DNA of 64,000 nt from Martelella sp. NC20 (GCF_013459645.1 NZ_CP054861.1:2902001-2966000); one strand, 5' to 3'; shown: positions 55,347 through 64,000, counted from the stretch's first letter. Made by a program: numbers and translations. The notes: generated by a model from the sequence alone, not told the origin.

Positions 55347-56162
55347 CTATCCGTTCGGAAAAATGAAGCTCAGACCGAGACGGGCGCCCCAGCGATCCGG
55401 CCCGCCATCCGGCGTTTCAGCCCAATAGCGAACGCCGGCCGTCAGGTTGACCGGTTGGTCGCCGAACTTGACGAGCCTGCTCAACGTCAGGTCGACCGGA
55501 ACGGACCAGGCATCGTTTTCCCAGTCATAGGTCGTTTCTGTCGTCAGCCCAACGCTCCAGACGCGTGAGAAGCGATAGGTGATGAACGGCTGAAGAAATG
55601 TCGCATTGACATCGTCTCTGTTGTCGTTGCCGGCGAAAGACCAGACGTGACTGCCAAGGAAGCCGACCGTGGTCGGTCCGGTCTGCTTGATGATGATGGC
55701 AGTCGGTCCCGCGCCCCATTTCTCACCGCCGAGATAGTCATCCGTGGCGGTCGGCAGCAGAAAGATCGGCCCCGCGCCCCAGATCAGCCCGTCGACGCCG
55801 GTATCGACCGGTGACAGAAACAGGCTCGTCGTGGTGTCGCCAAGCCCGAACTGCTTTCCGGAGGGGCCGAATACGTCATTCTGGAAAACGACCGGTACGA
55901 TGGTACGTGTGATCAGATTCCAGTTGTCATTCAGCTCGAACGGAATGATCGGCTTGAACTTGGCGACGAAGCGGTCGCCGTCTGCCGGCCCGTAACCGGT
56001 GTCGTAGTACATATCCACCGGCACCACGATCATCGCGCCAAGCGGATTGGCCAGTTTCCTGGCCATATCGGTATTGGTATCGGCGGTGTTTTGACTTGCT
56101 GCGGGCTCGGCAAAAAGCATGGACAGCACAGCGGCTGCCGATGCACAGATGACACGGCGCAT
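55347..56162 (-). CDS. Outer-membrane beta-barrel protein (phenol-degradation MetA-like family)
   Basis: This 271-residue protein has a signal peptide (SMLFAEPAASQ) and then many short amphipathic strands ending in FIFPNG, an aromatic-containing terminus. Motifs such as NLITRTIVPVVFQND, FGLGDTTTSLFLSP and WGAGPIFLLPTATDD are typical of the MetA-pathway/neuromedin-like transporter group of outer-membrane proteins. Function is unassigned. Confidence 0.78.
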   Translation of the reverse strand: MRRVICASAAAVLSMLFAEPAASQNTADTNTDMARKLANPLGAMIVVPVDMYYDTGYGPADGDRFVAKFKPIIPFELNDNWNLITRTIVPVVFQNDVFGPSGKQFGLGDTTTSLFLSPVDTGVDGLIWGAGPIFLLPTATDDYLGGEKWGAGPTAIIIKQTGPTTVGFLGSHVWSFAGNDNRDDVNATFLQPFITYRFSRVWSVGLTTETTYDWENDAWSVPVDLTLSRLVKFGDQPVNLTAGVRYWAETPDGGPDRWGARLGLSFIFPNG

Positions 56163-56368
56163 CGAAATCTCCTCCCAGGATTTTCAATTTTCACAGCTAT
56201 GAGGCTACAGCATCGGAACAAGTACAAAAAATTAAATTTACAATTTAACCCAGTTTATTTGAAATGTATTATATTTGTATTTAAGTTATAAATAAATTTA
56301 CTTAAATATATCTTTCGAGATTTTCAGCCTCGAAAATCGCGCCCACGCTCGTCCGCCGGCAAGGCAAA

Positions 56369-56394
56369 GCCGCCGGCACTCGCGGACCGGCGGC
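56369..56394 (-). terminator. Hairpin downstream of yebC
   Basis: The perfect 8-bp stem GCCGCCGG/CCGGCGGC has a 10-base loop. On the minus strand it is followed by TTTG, a weak T-run, 25 bases after the YebC stop. It is a likely but not strong terminator. Confidence 0.55.
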
Positions 56395-56419
56395 TGTAAA
56401 ACTCAAACGGAAATGCAGA

Positions 56420-57166
56420 TCAGGCGGAGAGCCTGGCCAGGACCTCGTCATCGACCTCGAAGTTCGAGTAGACGTTCTGGACGTCGTCATCGTCGTCGAG
56501 GTTGTCGATCAGGCGCATCAGCGAGGTGGCGCGCTCCTCGTCGACGGGAATGGTGTTCTGCGGCTTCCAGATCGCCTTGACGCTTTCGGCTTCGCCAAGC
56601 GCCTTTTCCAGCGCGGAGGAGACTTCGTTGATATCCTCGAAGCCGCAGTAGATCGTATGGCCGTCCTCGTCGGAGACGACATCCTCGGCGCCGGCCTCGA
56701 TGGCGGCCTCCATCATGGCGTCGGCATCTCCCGTTTCCGGCTTGTAGACGATTTCGCCGACATGATCGAAGGAGAAGGCGACCGATCCGGTTTCGCCCAG
56801 TGCGCCGCCGGCCTTGGAGAAGATCGAACGCACGCTCGACGCCGTGCGGTTGCGGTTATCGGTCAGCGCCTCGACGATGACGGCAACGCCGCCGGGACCA
56901 TAGCCCTCATAGCGCACTTCGTCATAGTTTTCCGCGTCGCCCCCCGACGCCTTCTTGACGGCGCGCTCGATGTTGTCCTTCGGCATCGATTGGGACTTGG
57001 CGTTCTGGATGGCCAGGCGCAGGCGCGGATTCATGTCCGGGTCGGGCGCGCCCATCTTTGCGGCAACGGTGATTTCGCGCGCCAGCTTGGAGAACATTTT
57101 AGACCGCACCGAGTCCTGCTTGCCCTTGCGGTGCATGATGTTTTTGAACTGTGAATGGCCAGCCAT
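56420..57166 (-). CDS. yebC: YebC/PmpR-family regulator/translation factor
   Basis: This 248-residue protein begins with the invariant [18 protein letters not shown], followed by [23 protein letters not shown], and the second and third domains with [23 protein letters not shown]. YebC/TACO1 proteins bind nucleic acid, and some relieve ribosome stalling at proline runs. In alphaproteobacteria it is often near ruvCAB, as here within about 6 kb. Confidence 0.95.
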   Translation of the reverse strand: MAGHSQFKNIMHRKGKQDSVRSKMFSKLAREITVAAKMGAPDPDMNPRLRLAIQNAKSQSMPKDNIERAVKKASGGDAENYDEVRYEGYGPGGVAVIVEALTDNRNRTASSVRSIFSKAGGALGETGSVAFSFDHVGEIVYKPETGDADAMMEAAIEAGAEDVVSDEDGHTIYCGFEDINEVSSALEKALGEAESVKAIWKPQNTIPVDEERATSLMRLIDNLDDDDDVQNVYSNFEVDDEVLARLSA

Positions 57167-57242
57167 GGAGCCCCGCCCTGTTTTTGTTTGTCAGATTGAG
57201 CGCCTTATAGGGGGCCGAGGCCTTTCGTTCAAGTCCGGTGCT

Positions 57243-58052
57243 CTACCATACACCCTGCAGCAGCAGGATCTGCGGCGGACGCGGCAGGGAAGAGAGCGAC
57301 ACGTTGAAGGTCCGGCTTTCGGAATAGACGATTTCATAATCGCCGGAAAACATCGCCGCGAAATCGCGCACCCGCGGGCCGGTGCGGTGCATCGGCAGCA
57401 CCACCGAGGAATGCAGCCGTTCGATCACGTTTCTCATGCTTTCCGCCCCGAGCGTCAGACCCCCGTCAACGGGCACCATGACCACATCCAGCCGGCCGAT
57501 TTCAGCGATATGGCTGTCGGCAAGCTCGTGATGGAGATGGCCAAGGTGCCCGATGCAGAGGTCCGCCACCTCGAAGATAAAGATCGAATTGCCATCCGCC
57601 TCGAAATTGCCCCAGGCGCGGATATCGGTGGTGACATTGCGGATATAGACATCGCCGACGACCAGATCATGATCGATCGGCTCGCCGGGATTGTCGCCCC
57701 AGCCGTGCAGAACCATGCCGATATCGGGATCGGGCGTCAGCGTGAAATGGCTTTCATGCGCCTTGTTCATCGTCGCGACATCCGGCGCGCCGCCGGGCAG
57801 GAGAAAGCCGGAATAATCGGTCGCGATCCGCACGCCGCCGGGGCTTTCGATCAGGAATGTCGAATGGCCGATAAAGCTGATCGAGATTTCCGGGGCCTCA
57901 TAGGCCACCGGCGAAAAGCTTGCGAACTTCACATCGGGCAACCGCTCGGCGATCGCCTGGCACTGGCTGACCGGCGGGCGCGCCTCCTGGGCAACGCCCG
58001 TTGCAACGAACGCCATAAACGCCGGAACAAGCGCCGCGAACAAGCGAAGCAT
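57243..58052 (-). CDS. Exported metallo-beta-lactamase-fold protein (UlaG-like)
   Basis: This 269-residue protein has a signal peptide (LRLFAALVPAFMAFVATGVAQ) and a UlaG-type metal-hydrolase fold: SISFIGHSTFLIESPGGVRIATDYSG, IGHLGHLHHELAD, and VVMVPVDGG. The classic HxHxDH is replaced by the ATMNKAHESHF region, so metal binding could differ. The ATG at 58052 has GAGGG 9 bases upstream; 58058 is an alternative. It is divergent from the ion-channel gene. Confidence 0.75.
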   Translation of the reverse strand: MLRLFAALVPAFMAFVATGVAQEARPPVSQCQAIAERLPDVKFASFSPVAYEAPEISISFIGHSTFLIESPGGVRIATDYSGFLLPGGAPDVATMNKAHESHFTLTPDPDIGMVLHGWGDNPGEPIDHDLVVGDVYIRNVTTDIRAWGNFEADGNSIFIFEVADLCIGHLGHLHHELADSHIAEIGRLDVVMVPVDGGLTLGAESMRNVIERLHSSVVLPMHRTGPRVRDFAAMFSGDYEIVYSESRTFNVSLSSLPRPPQILLLQGVW

Positions 58053-58258
58053 TGCCATTCCCTCGGATTGTCCTGATCGCGGCAGTTTGCAGGAGAACCG
58101 CCGAAAGGTCCATGTAGGGCGACGACCGGGCTCATCACACATTCGTGAAGATGGCCACGTCGATGAAGACGAATCTCGCGGTCGGCTCACTTGCTTTCAG
58201 AGCGGACTTTCACCATCTCGATTGCCGGACTGGGTTCACCGCGGGGAGTATGCGGACA

Positions 58259-59059
58259 ATGCGTGAAAAGGTGCTGGCTTTGATGAATTCCCGGCTCTGG
58301 GAGTCCTTCATCCTTACGGTCATCGTGGTCAACGCCATCACTTTGGGGTTCGAGACGTCCGAAACCGTCATGAGTAGTTTTGCCGGTCCGCTGCTGCGTT
58401 TGTTCGACGGCCTGGTGCTCACCATTTTCGTGATCGAGATCGCGTTGCGCCTCTATGCCAACAGGCTTCGGTTCTTTCGCGATCCGTGGAGTATCTTCGA
58501 TTTCACGATCGTCACGATCAGCCTTCTGCCGGCAACGGGCCCGCTTCAGGTGCTGCGCGCATTGCGGATCCTGCGCGCGCTCCGGCTTTTGTCGATGATC
58601 CCGTCATTGCGGCGCGTCATCGGCGGGCTGGTGGCGGCCCTTCCCGGCATGGGCTCGATCATCGTGCTGATGGCGCTGGTGTTCTACATCTTCGCCGTGA
58701 TCGCGACCAAGCTCTACGGCGAGGCCTTTCCCGAATGGTTCGGCTCGCTCGGCGCGTCGATCTATTCGCTGTTCCAGATCATGACGCTGGAAAGCTGGTC
58801 GATGGGCATCGTCCGGCCGGTCATGGAGGTCTATCCGAACGCCTGGCTGTTCTTCGTCCCGTTCATCCTGTCGACCGCGTTTACCGTGCTCAACCTGTTC
58901 ATCGGTATCATCGTCTCGGCGATGCAGAAGGAGCATGAGCAGGAGCTTCTGGAAGAAAGCCGACAGGCACGCGAGCCGGAAATGCAGTTGATCCTCTCGG
59001 AGCTGAAGGCGCTGAGGCAGGAGGTGGCATCGCTGAGGAAGGAACAGCCTGCCTCGTGA
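58259..59059 (+). CDS. Voltage-gated sodium channel, bacterial NaChBac type
   Basis: This 266-residue protein has six transmembrane helices. S4 shows gating arginines at every third position (R100, R103, R106, R109, in VLRALRILRALRLL). The pore loop is TLESWS (176-181), and TLESW is the sodium-selective filter motif of bacterial Nav channels. S6 is TAFTVLNLFIGIIVSAM. The C-terminus (about 222-262) is a coiled coil that would hold the tetramer. The ATG at 58259 is chosen with GGGGAG 10 bases upstream; 58145 and 58250 are alternatives. Roles in ion homeostasis or motility are inferred. Confidence 0.9.
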   Translation: MREKVLALMNSRLWESFILTVIVVNAITLGFETSETVMSSFAGPLLRLFDGLVLTIFVIEIALRLYANRLRFFRDPWSIFDFTIVTISLLPATGPLQVLRALRILRALRLLSMIPSLRRVIGGLVAALPGMGSIIVLMALVFYIFAVIATKLYGEAFPEWFGSLGASIYSLFQIMTLESWSMGIVRPVMEVYPNAWLFFVPFILSTAFTVLNLFIGIIVSAMQKEHEQELLEESRQAREPEMQLILSELKALRQEVASLRKEQPAS

Positions 59060-59130
59060 GAGCGGGCCGAGACCGCTGACAAAGCAATAAGCTTTGACCA
59101 TCATTTGTCATCGGCCCTTCGTTCTTGTGT

Positions 59131-59239
59131 CATGCTCGGACTTGATCCGAGCATCCAGGCGGTTTAAGTCGCTGAATTTGCAAAGGTCTATAACGATCCC
59201 TTGCCGGGCGGCCTGGATCCTCGGGTCAAGCCCGAGGAT
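59131..59239. repeat. REP/RIME-type palindromic intergenic element, split by IS110
   Basis: The left arm GTCATGCTCGGACTTGATCC (from 59131) and the following GAGCATCCAGG are mirrored by CCTGGATCCTCGGGTCAAGC (from 59214) and CCGAGGAT (59232-59239). The matching last bases GAC are found at 60398-60400, on the other side of the insertion sequence. Each arm is itself a hairpin (CTCGGACTTGATCCGAG; CTCGGGTCAAGCCCGAG). Such elements are common in alphaproteobacterial intergenic DNA. Confidence 0.8.
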
Positions 59240-59264
59240 TGTTTGTTGAATGCAGGTTATGATG

Positions 59265-59430
59265 TTGGCGCAGCTGCGGGCTCTTTCACAGCCCGCAGCT
59301 GCTGTGGCAGGCGACCGTCCGAGGATTGGGCAACACCCGACGTCATCAAGGTCACTGCCGCACTCTGCCATCGCTTGGAGAGTTGATTGGGCCGCTGCCT
59401 GGCACGCCCGCAAACAATCCGAAGCCTAGA
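59265..59430 (+). ncRNA. Candidate bridge RNA of the IS110 element
   Basis: The RNA begins with a 13-bp hairpin (59270-59282/59290-59302, 7-base loop). Then come two stem-loops with internal loops. The first has stems GGCA..GACC/GGTC..TGCC and a GGG/CCC cap; its internal loop holds CCGAGGAT (59319-59326), identical to the left target, and CGTCATC (59341-59347), the reverse complement of the right target GATGACG. The second has a GGGC/GCCC cap; its loop holds AGAGTTGAT (59379-59387), identical to the right donor end, and CAAACAATC (59411-59419), the reverse complement of the left donor GATTGTTTG. Exact ends are estimated. Confidence 0.8.
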
Positions 59431-59445
59431 GAGGATAGCATCACC

Positions 59446-60396
59446 ATGACCTTTTTGCATCATCCCCCGTGCCGTTGCCTTGGCGTCGATGTCGCCAAGG
59501 ACACCATCGCCATTTTTGACGGCCGCATCGCGACGGTCATTCCCAACCAGCGAAAACAGATCCGGCACTTCCTGCGAAAGTGCGATGTCGACCTGGTCAT
59601 TTGCGAGCCCACCGGCGGCTACGAGATCATCTTGATGGAAGAATGCCGGGGCCTGAAACTTCCGCTCCATCGCGCCGACACACGCAAGCTCAAGGCTTTC
59701 ATCCGGTCACGCGGCCGCTTGGGCAAGAGCGATGCGATCGATGCGCGGGAAATGGTCGCCTATGGGCTGGAGCGATGGGCAACCCTGCCTTTATGGCATG
59801 CGGAGGACCCCTGTGAGGCAAGGCTCAAGGCTCTCGTGCGCCGCCGCGCCGATCTGGTGGCCATGAGGGTGGCCGAGCAGAATCGCGCCAAGGCCCCAAG
59901 CGCGCGCGAACTGGGCGGGCGCGACCTGGCCGCCACCTTCAAGGCCCTGCTCACTGTCCTCAACCGGCAGATCGTGCTTGTCGACAAAGCCATCAGTGCG
60001 CTGATGCGCTCCGCATCCCTTGTGCAGAGGGCCAGGACCGCAACCGCCATGAAGGGTATCGGCGAAACGACGGCCGCAGCCCTCATTGCCGCCATACCGG
60101 AACTGGGGAAGATGGACCGAAAGCAAGCAGCGGCTCTGGCGGGCCTGGCGCCTCATCCAAACGAAAGCGGCAACAAGATCGGCTACCGCAGGATGCGCGG
60201 TGGACGGCCAGCCGTGCGAACGATCCTGTTCATGCCCGCCATGCAGGCCGCACAAGGAAGGGGCGAATTCGTCGAATTCTACAAACGCCTCATCCACAAC
60301 GGTAAAAAGCCAATCGTCGCCCTCGCCGCGGTCATGCGAAAGATAGTCATCACATTGAATGCAAGGTTCAGAGACCAGCTAAGCCAACAGAGTTGA
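59446..60396 (+). CDS. IS110-family transposase (DEDD recombinase)
   Basis: This 316-residue recombinase has a RuvC-like N-terminal domain with the DEDD residues D15 (LGVDVAKD), E54 (ICEPTGGYE), D96 and D99 (KSDAIDA). A central coiled region follows, and then a C-terminal Tnp domain (ATAMKGIGETTAAALIAAIPE ... LAPHPNESGNKIGYRRMRG) with the catalytic-type Ser S241. All key residues are intact, so the element may be active. The ATG at 59446 follows AGAGAGGA; the longer frame would overlap the RNA region. Confidence 0.93.
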   Translation: MTFLHHPPCRCLGVDVAKDTIAIFDGRIATVIPNQRKQIRHFLRKCDVDLVICEPTGGYEIILMEECRGLKLPLHRADTRKLKAFIRSRGRLGKSDAIDAREMVAYGLERWATLPLWHAEDPCEARLKALVRRRADLVAMRVAEQNRAKAPSARELGGRDLAATFKALLTVLNRQIVLVDKAISALMRSASLVQRARTATAMKGIGETTAAALIAAIPELGKMDRKQAAALAGLAPHPNESGNKIGYRRMRGGRPAVRTILFMPAMQAAQGRGEFVEFYKRLIHNGKKPIVALAAVMRKIVITLNARFRDQLSQQS

Positions 60397-60483
60397 TGAC
60401 GCGGAATATGGGGAGAGGTTTGTCAGCAAACTGGGCCCGCGCCGTAAGGGCGGGCCGATCTCGGTCTGACGATCAGAAGCGTC

Positions 60484-62004
60484 TCAAGTGGTCGCGATCA
60501 TCAGCTTCTTGCCGGTGAGCTTGGCAAGCTGGTCCAGCCGCCCCTCCACCCGCTCGCCGATGAAATCGGCATGCTGCTCGGGCACCACCAGTTCGAGGTC
60601 GAAATCCTTGTTCTTCGCCGGCAGGAAATCGAGCGCGCCGACAATACCGGGCATCGAGGCCGAGAACAGGTAGGCGACGCGCAACAGGCCGCCAAGCAGC
60701 TTGGCGCGTTCCAGCAATTCGGGCGTCGCGATCGTGCCGAGGCCGTCGGTATGGTCGTCGTCGCGCAGGCCTTCGTAGCGGTAGTAATTGGTGAGCGCGA
60801 TGAAGGCGCGGCCGGGATGGGTGATGCCGGTCAGCGCCGAGTGGGCGATCACGTTCAGCGACTGGCGGCCGCGGAAATCGGGATGGGCGCGCCAGCTGAT
60901 ATCGGCCAGCAGACACGCGGCCTGCCGGTAGCGCGCTTCCTCGGGCGTTTCCTCGATGCCGAAACGGCGCAGCATCAGCCCTGTCCAGGCGGCGATCTCG
61001 GCGGCGTGTTTGGGCGAGCGGGCGCGCAGCAGCGCCAGTTGGCGGGCGGCCACCAGCAGCGGATCCTGGTCCTGTTCCTCCGCGCTCAGCAGCGAATAGA
61101 GCAGGCCCTCGCGCACCCCTTGCGCCGAAAAGCTGATCGCCTTCGGCTGCATGACGCTCAGCACTTCGCGCATCGCGATCGCGCCGAACGGCAGCAGCAT
61201 GCGGCGGTTCTTGGAAACCGCCTGCCAGGCCGGGTCCTTCTGTTCCTCGTCGCCGCCGATGCGGTCTAGAAAGGCCATCATCTCGTCGAAGCCGAGTTCA
61301 TAGCCCTGCATCATCGTCAGCGGATAATTGTTGATCTCCATATGGAGCCTGGCGATGTTTCGCCAGGTGCCGCCGACGGCATAGAAGGTGCGGCCCCGCC
61401 CTTTTTCCAGGAACGTGACCTTCTTGACCTGTTTCCTGGCGAAGTTGCGGGCCTTGGAAAGCGAGCCTTCCGAAAGCTCCGACAGCCTTATGCCGCCGAG
61501 CGGCAAGGTGATGCCGTCGCCATAGGTCTTGTCCTTGATGTCGATGAGTTCGAGCGAGCCGCCGCCGAGGTCGCCTGCAATGCCGTCCGGCTGGTGAAAT
61601 CCGCTGATGATGCCGTAGGCGGAATAGAGCGCCTCCTCGCGGCCGGTCAGAACCCGGACATCCAGCCCCAGGATTTTCTCCGCCGCCTCGATGAAGGCCG
61701 GGCCGTTGGTGGCCTCGCGCGCCGCCGCCGTCGCCAGAACATGCATGGTGACGGAACGGGCCTGGGTTGCGAGCGCCCTGAAGCGCTTCAACGCCCTCAG
61801 GGCGCGTTCCACGCCTTCCTCGTTCATCTTGCCGCTGGCAGCGATCCCCCGGCCGAGGCCGCACAGGACCTTTTCGTTGAACAGCACCGTCGGCGCGCGC
61901 GACAGGCCCTCATAGATGACGATGCGAACCGAGTTCGATCCGATATCGACCACGGAGACAGGGGAGATTCCGCGAAGGCGCCCCTGCGCTTCTGATTCGA
62001 CCAT
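60484..62004 (-). CDS. ppx: Exopolyphosphatase, Ppx/GppA family
   Basis: This 506-residue enzyme of the ASKHA fold removes terminal phosphate from polyphosphate or converts pppGpp to ppGpp. It has phosphate-1 SVVDIGSNSVRIVIY, AREATNG with the catalytic-type Glu in LTGREEALYSAYG, and phosphate-2 GDLGGGSLELIDI. A C-terminal HD-like helical domain (ADISWRAHPDFRG) completes it. It is 11 bases downstream of ppk, so both arms of polyphosphate turnover are in one operon. Confidence 0.94.
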   Translation of the reverse strand: MVESEAQGRLRGISPVSVVDIGSNSVRIVIYEGLSRAPTVLFNEKVLCGLGRGIAASGKMNEEGVERALRALKRFRALATQARSVTMHVLATAAAREATNGPAFIEAAEKILGLDVRVLTGREEALYSAYGIISGFHQPDGIAGDLGGGSLELIDIKDKTYGDGITLPLGGIRLSELSEGSLSKARNFARKQVKKVTFLEKGRGRTFYAVGGTWRNIARLHMEINNYPLTMMQGYELGFDEMMAFLDRIGGDEEQKDPAWQAVSKNRRMLLPFGAIAMREVLSVMQPKAISFSAQGVREGLLYSLLSAEEQDQDPLLVAARQLALLRARSPKHAAEIAAWTGLMLRRFGIEETPEEARYRQAACLLADISWRAHPDFRGRQSLNVIAHSALTGITHPGRAFIALTNYYRYEGLRDDDHTDGLGTIATPELLERAKLLGGLLRVAYLFSASMPGIVGALDFLPAKNKDFDLELVVPEQHADFIGERVEGRLDQLAKLTGKKLMIATT

Positions 62005-62015
62005 AAATACCCGGC

Positions 62016-64000
62016 TTATTTATTGCGGCCCGACAGCAGGCCGGCGATGAGCTTCGGCGCACTTGATTTCAATGCTTCTCCGCGGCCGGACAGGCTCGGA
62101 TTGGTCATGAAATACTCCTGCGCGTTGAACGGTTCCTCGCCCTCGCGCGGTTCCGTCCGCCGCGAGGTTCCGTCGGGCAGTATCTCGTAGCTCTGCTGGT
62201 TGTCAATGATATTGCCCAGCATGATCTGGGACAGAACCTGTTCATGCACGGTGGGGTTGGTGACCGGAACGATCGTCTCAACCCGGCGATCGAGGTTGCG
62301 CGGCATCAGGTCGGCCGAACCGAGATAGACGTGAGCGTTTTCAGACGGCAGGCCGTGGCCATTGCCGAAACAGTAGATCCGGGAGTGCTCCAGGAAGCGG
62401 CCGACGATCGACTTGACGCGGATATTCTCCGAAAGCCCCGGCACCTGCGGGCGCAGGCAGCAGATGCCGCGCACCACGAGGTCGATCTGCACGCCTTCAC
62501 CGCTCGCCCGGTAGAGCGCATCGATGATCTTGGGGTCGACCAGCGAGTTCATCTTCATCCAGATCGCGCCGGGAAGGCCGCTCCTGACATGCTCGATCTC
62601 TTCCTCGATATGCTGGAGAATGCGCGGGCGGAGCGTCTTGGGCGACACCGCGATCTGCATGTTTTCCTCAAGCTCGCCGTAACCGGTGATGAAGTTGAAT
62701 ATCTCGGCGATGTCGTTGGCGATTTCGGGATTGCAGGTGAAATAGGAAAGGTCGGTATAGATCTTGGCCGTGATCGGGTGGTAGTTGCCGGTGCCGATAT
62801 GGCAATAGGTTCTGAGGTTCTGCTCCTCGCGGCGCACCACCATCGAAAGCTTTGCGTGGGTCTTCAGCTCGATGAAGCCGAACACCACCTGCACGCCGGC
62901 GCGTTCCAGGTCGCGGGCCCAGCGGATATTGGCCTCCTCGTCGAAGCGGGCCTTGAGCTCCACCAGCGCCGTTACCGATTTTCCGGCTTCGGCGGCGTCG
63001 ATCAGCGCGCGCACGATCGGGCTGTCATTGGAGGTGCGGTAAAGCGTCTGCTTGATGGCGAGCACGTTGGGGTCGCGCGCGGCCTGGATCAGGAACTGGA
63101 CCACGGCGTCGAAGGATTCGTAAGGGTGGTGAACCACGAAATCCTTCTCGCGGATCGCGGCGAAAGTGTCGCCGAGATGTTCGCGGACGCGTTCGGGAAA
63201 GCGGGGGTTGAAGGGCTTGAACAGCAGATCGGGGCGCGGCGCCTTGGTGATTTCCGATAGCGTGTTGAGCGCCAGCAGGCCGGGCAGCACGGCCACGCGG
63301 TCCTCCGGCACGCCGAGTTCATGGATCACGAAATGGCGCAGCGATGCCGGCATCTCGCTGTCGGTCTCGATCCGGATCACCGAGCCGCGGCGGCGGCGCT
63401 TCAGCGCGCTTTCGAAATAGCGCACCAGGTCCTCGGCCTCTTCCTCCAGTTCGATATCGCTGTCGCGGATCAGCCGGAACGTGCCGTAGCCCTGCACCTC
63501 GTAGCCCGGATAGAGCCGGTGGATGAACAGGCCGATCACGTCTTCCATGGTGATATAGCGGATCGCGCCGTCGAGATCGGGCAGGCGTATGAAGCGGTTC
63601 ATCGACGGCGGCAGGCGCAGCATCGCGTTCATCGTTTCGCGGCCATGGCGGCTGACGAGTTGAAGCCCCATGGTGAAGCCGAGATTGGGGATGAACGGGA
63701 AGGGATGCGCCGGATCGATCGAAAGCGGCGTCAGAACCGGGAAGATCCCCTGCTCGAATTCATTGGTGAGCCACAGCCGGTCCTCGTCCGAGATCACCGT
63801 CGGGCGCACGATCATCACGCCTTCATTGGCCATGTATTGCTGGAGAACGGCCAGCGCCGCCTGCTGCTCCATCTGCAGATTGTCGATTTCGCGCAGGATG
63901 TCGGCAAGCTGTTCGGACGGCGTCTTGCCGTCGGCGGAAAGCATGGTGACGCCCTGGCGCACCTGACCTTCGAGGCCGGCCACCCGGACCATGAAGAACT
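62016..64000 (-). CDS. ppk: Polyphosphate kinase 1 (5' partial at window edge)
   Basis: At least 661 residues of the kinase that makes polyphosphate from ATP are present; the frame is open at 64000, so roughly the first 60-80 residues are missing. Visible parts are the head domain, then catalytic domains with phospholipase-D-like segments. These include [35 protein letters not shown], the probable autophosphorylated His in [14 protein letters not shown], and [18 protein letters not shown]. The second conserved His region [11 protein letters not shown] is also present. It is the upstream gene of ppk-ppx. Confidence 0.95.
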   Translation of the reverse strand, partial: FFMVRVAGLEGQVRQGVTMLSADGKTPSEQLADILREIDNLQMEQQAALAVLQQYMANEGVMIVRPTVISDEDRLWLTNEFEQGIFPVLTPLSIDPAHPFPFIPNLGFTMGLQLVSRHGRETMNAMLRLPPSMNRFIRLPDLDGAIRYITMEDVIGLFIHRLYPGYEVQGYGTFRLIRDSDIELEEEAEDLVRYFESALKRRRRGSVIRIETDSEMPASLRHFVIHELGVPEDRVAVLPGLLALNTLSEITKAPRPDLLFKPFNPRFPERVREHLGDTFAAIREKDFVVHHPYESFDAVVQFLIQAARDPNVLAIKQTLYRTSNDSPIVRALIDAAEAGKSVTALVELKARFDEEANIRWARDLERAGVQVVFGFIELKTHAKLSMVVRREEQNLRTYCHIGTGNYHPITAKIYTDLSYFTCNPEIANDIAEIFNFITGYGELEENMQIAVSPKTLRPRILQHIEEEIEHVRSGLPGAIWMKMNSLVDPKIIDALYRASGEGVQIDLVVRGICCLRPQVPGLSENIRVKSIVGRFLEHSRIYCFGNGHGLPSENAHVYLGSADLMPRNLDRRVETIVPVTNPTVHEQVLSQIMLGNIIDNQQSYEILPDGTSRRTEPREGEEPFNAQEYFMTNPSLSGRGEALKSSAPKLIAGLLSGRNK

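Larger units (their letters stand above)
59237..60397 (+). mobile_element. IS110-family insertion sequence
   Basis: The element of about 1.16 kb contains a left non-coding end of about 205 bases with a candidate bridge RNA, then one transposase gene whose stop codon lies on the right boundary. The trinucleotide GAT is present at both edges (59237-59239 and 60395-60397), consistent with recombination at a shared core and no target duplication. There are no terminal inverted repeats, as usual for IS110. Removing the element restores CCGAGGATGACG, the terminal arm of the palindromic repeat. Confidence 0.88.

Noticed and set aside
60440-60470. GC-rich hairpin (GGCCCGC/GCGGGCC) between the IS and ppx as a terminator
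   Set aside because: No T-run follows on either strand; it may be part of an intergenic repeat but cannot be called a terminator.

Overview
The window is high-GC, densely packed chromosomal DNA from an alphaproteobacterium. Gene content and repeats point to Hyphomicrobiales (Rhizobiales), probably a Rhizobiaceae-like organism. Pointers are the DsbA-smc pair, the FYDLN acid-tail protein, pyruvate phosphate dikinase, HdaA, ruvCAB, ppk-ppx and several rhizobial-type palindromic intergenic repeats. A bacterial voltage-gated Na+ channel and the end of an alginate-type gene cluster would fit a marine or saline lifestyle, but that is inference. No rRNA, CRISPR array, phage module or replication origin was seen.

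Layout. 1-2500: end of an alginate-type operon (AlgK-like Sel1 repeat protein and AlgL-like lyase). 2501-4005: lytic transglycosylase lipoprotein, FYDLN protein, tRNA-Ala(GGC). 4260-7990: rifampin-phosphotransferase-like enzyme with its TetR regulator beside the tRNA, then a gene-poor stretch. 7991-15917: DsbA, smc, ppdK and a metallo-beta-lactamase-fold protein. 16102-19086: tRNA-Gln followed at its 3' end by two broken polysaccharide genes, then fcl and gmd. 20238-31051: a D-galactose/D-galactonate catabolic locus (aldolase, kinase and GntR regulator on one strand; ABC transporter, mutarotase, GMC oxidoreductase, galactonate dehydratase and short-chain dehydrogenase on the other). 31141-33671: a 7TM histidine kinase with a LuxR-type regulator. 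34571-41146: a ROK-controlled operon joining a fructose/ribose-type ABC transporter, a YhfX-like PLP protein and an M20 amidohydrolase. 41242-43880: EnvZ/OmpR-like system plus MarR. 44133-51204: housekeeping (GloB-like, purNM, PerM-type permease, hdaA, ruvCAB). 51320-59059: miscellaneous metabolic, envelope and regulatory genes and the Na+ channel. 59237-60397: an IS110-family element. 60484-64000: ppx and partial ppk.

The strongest finding is the IS110 element. Its left non-coding end holds a candidate bridge RNA in which all four guide segments can be read directly. Two match the left target and the right donor end, and two are reverse complements of the right target and the left donor end. 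The element sits in the terminal arm of a palindromic intergenic repeat, and removing it restores that arm. The ROK-YhfX-M20 transport operon is the best candidate for an uncharacterised metabolic pathway. The broken genes at the tRNA-Gln 3' end record an old rearrangement of a polysaccharide locus.
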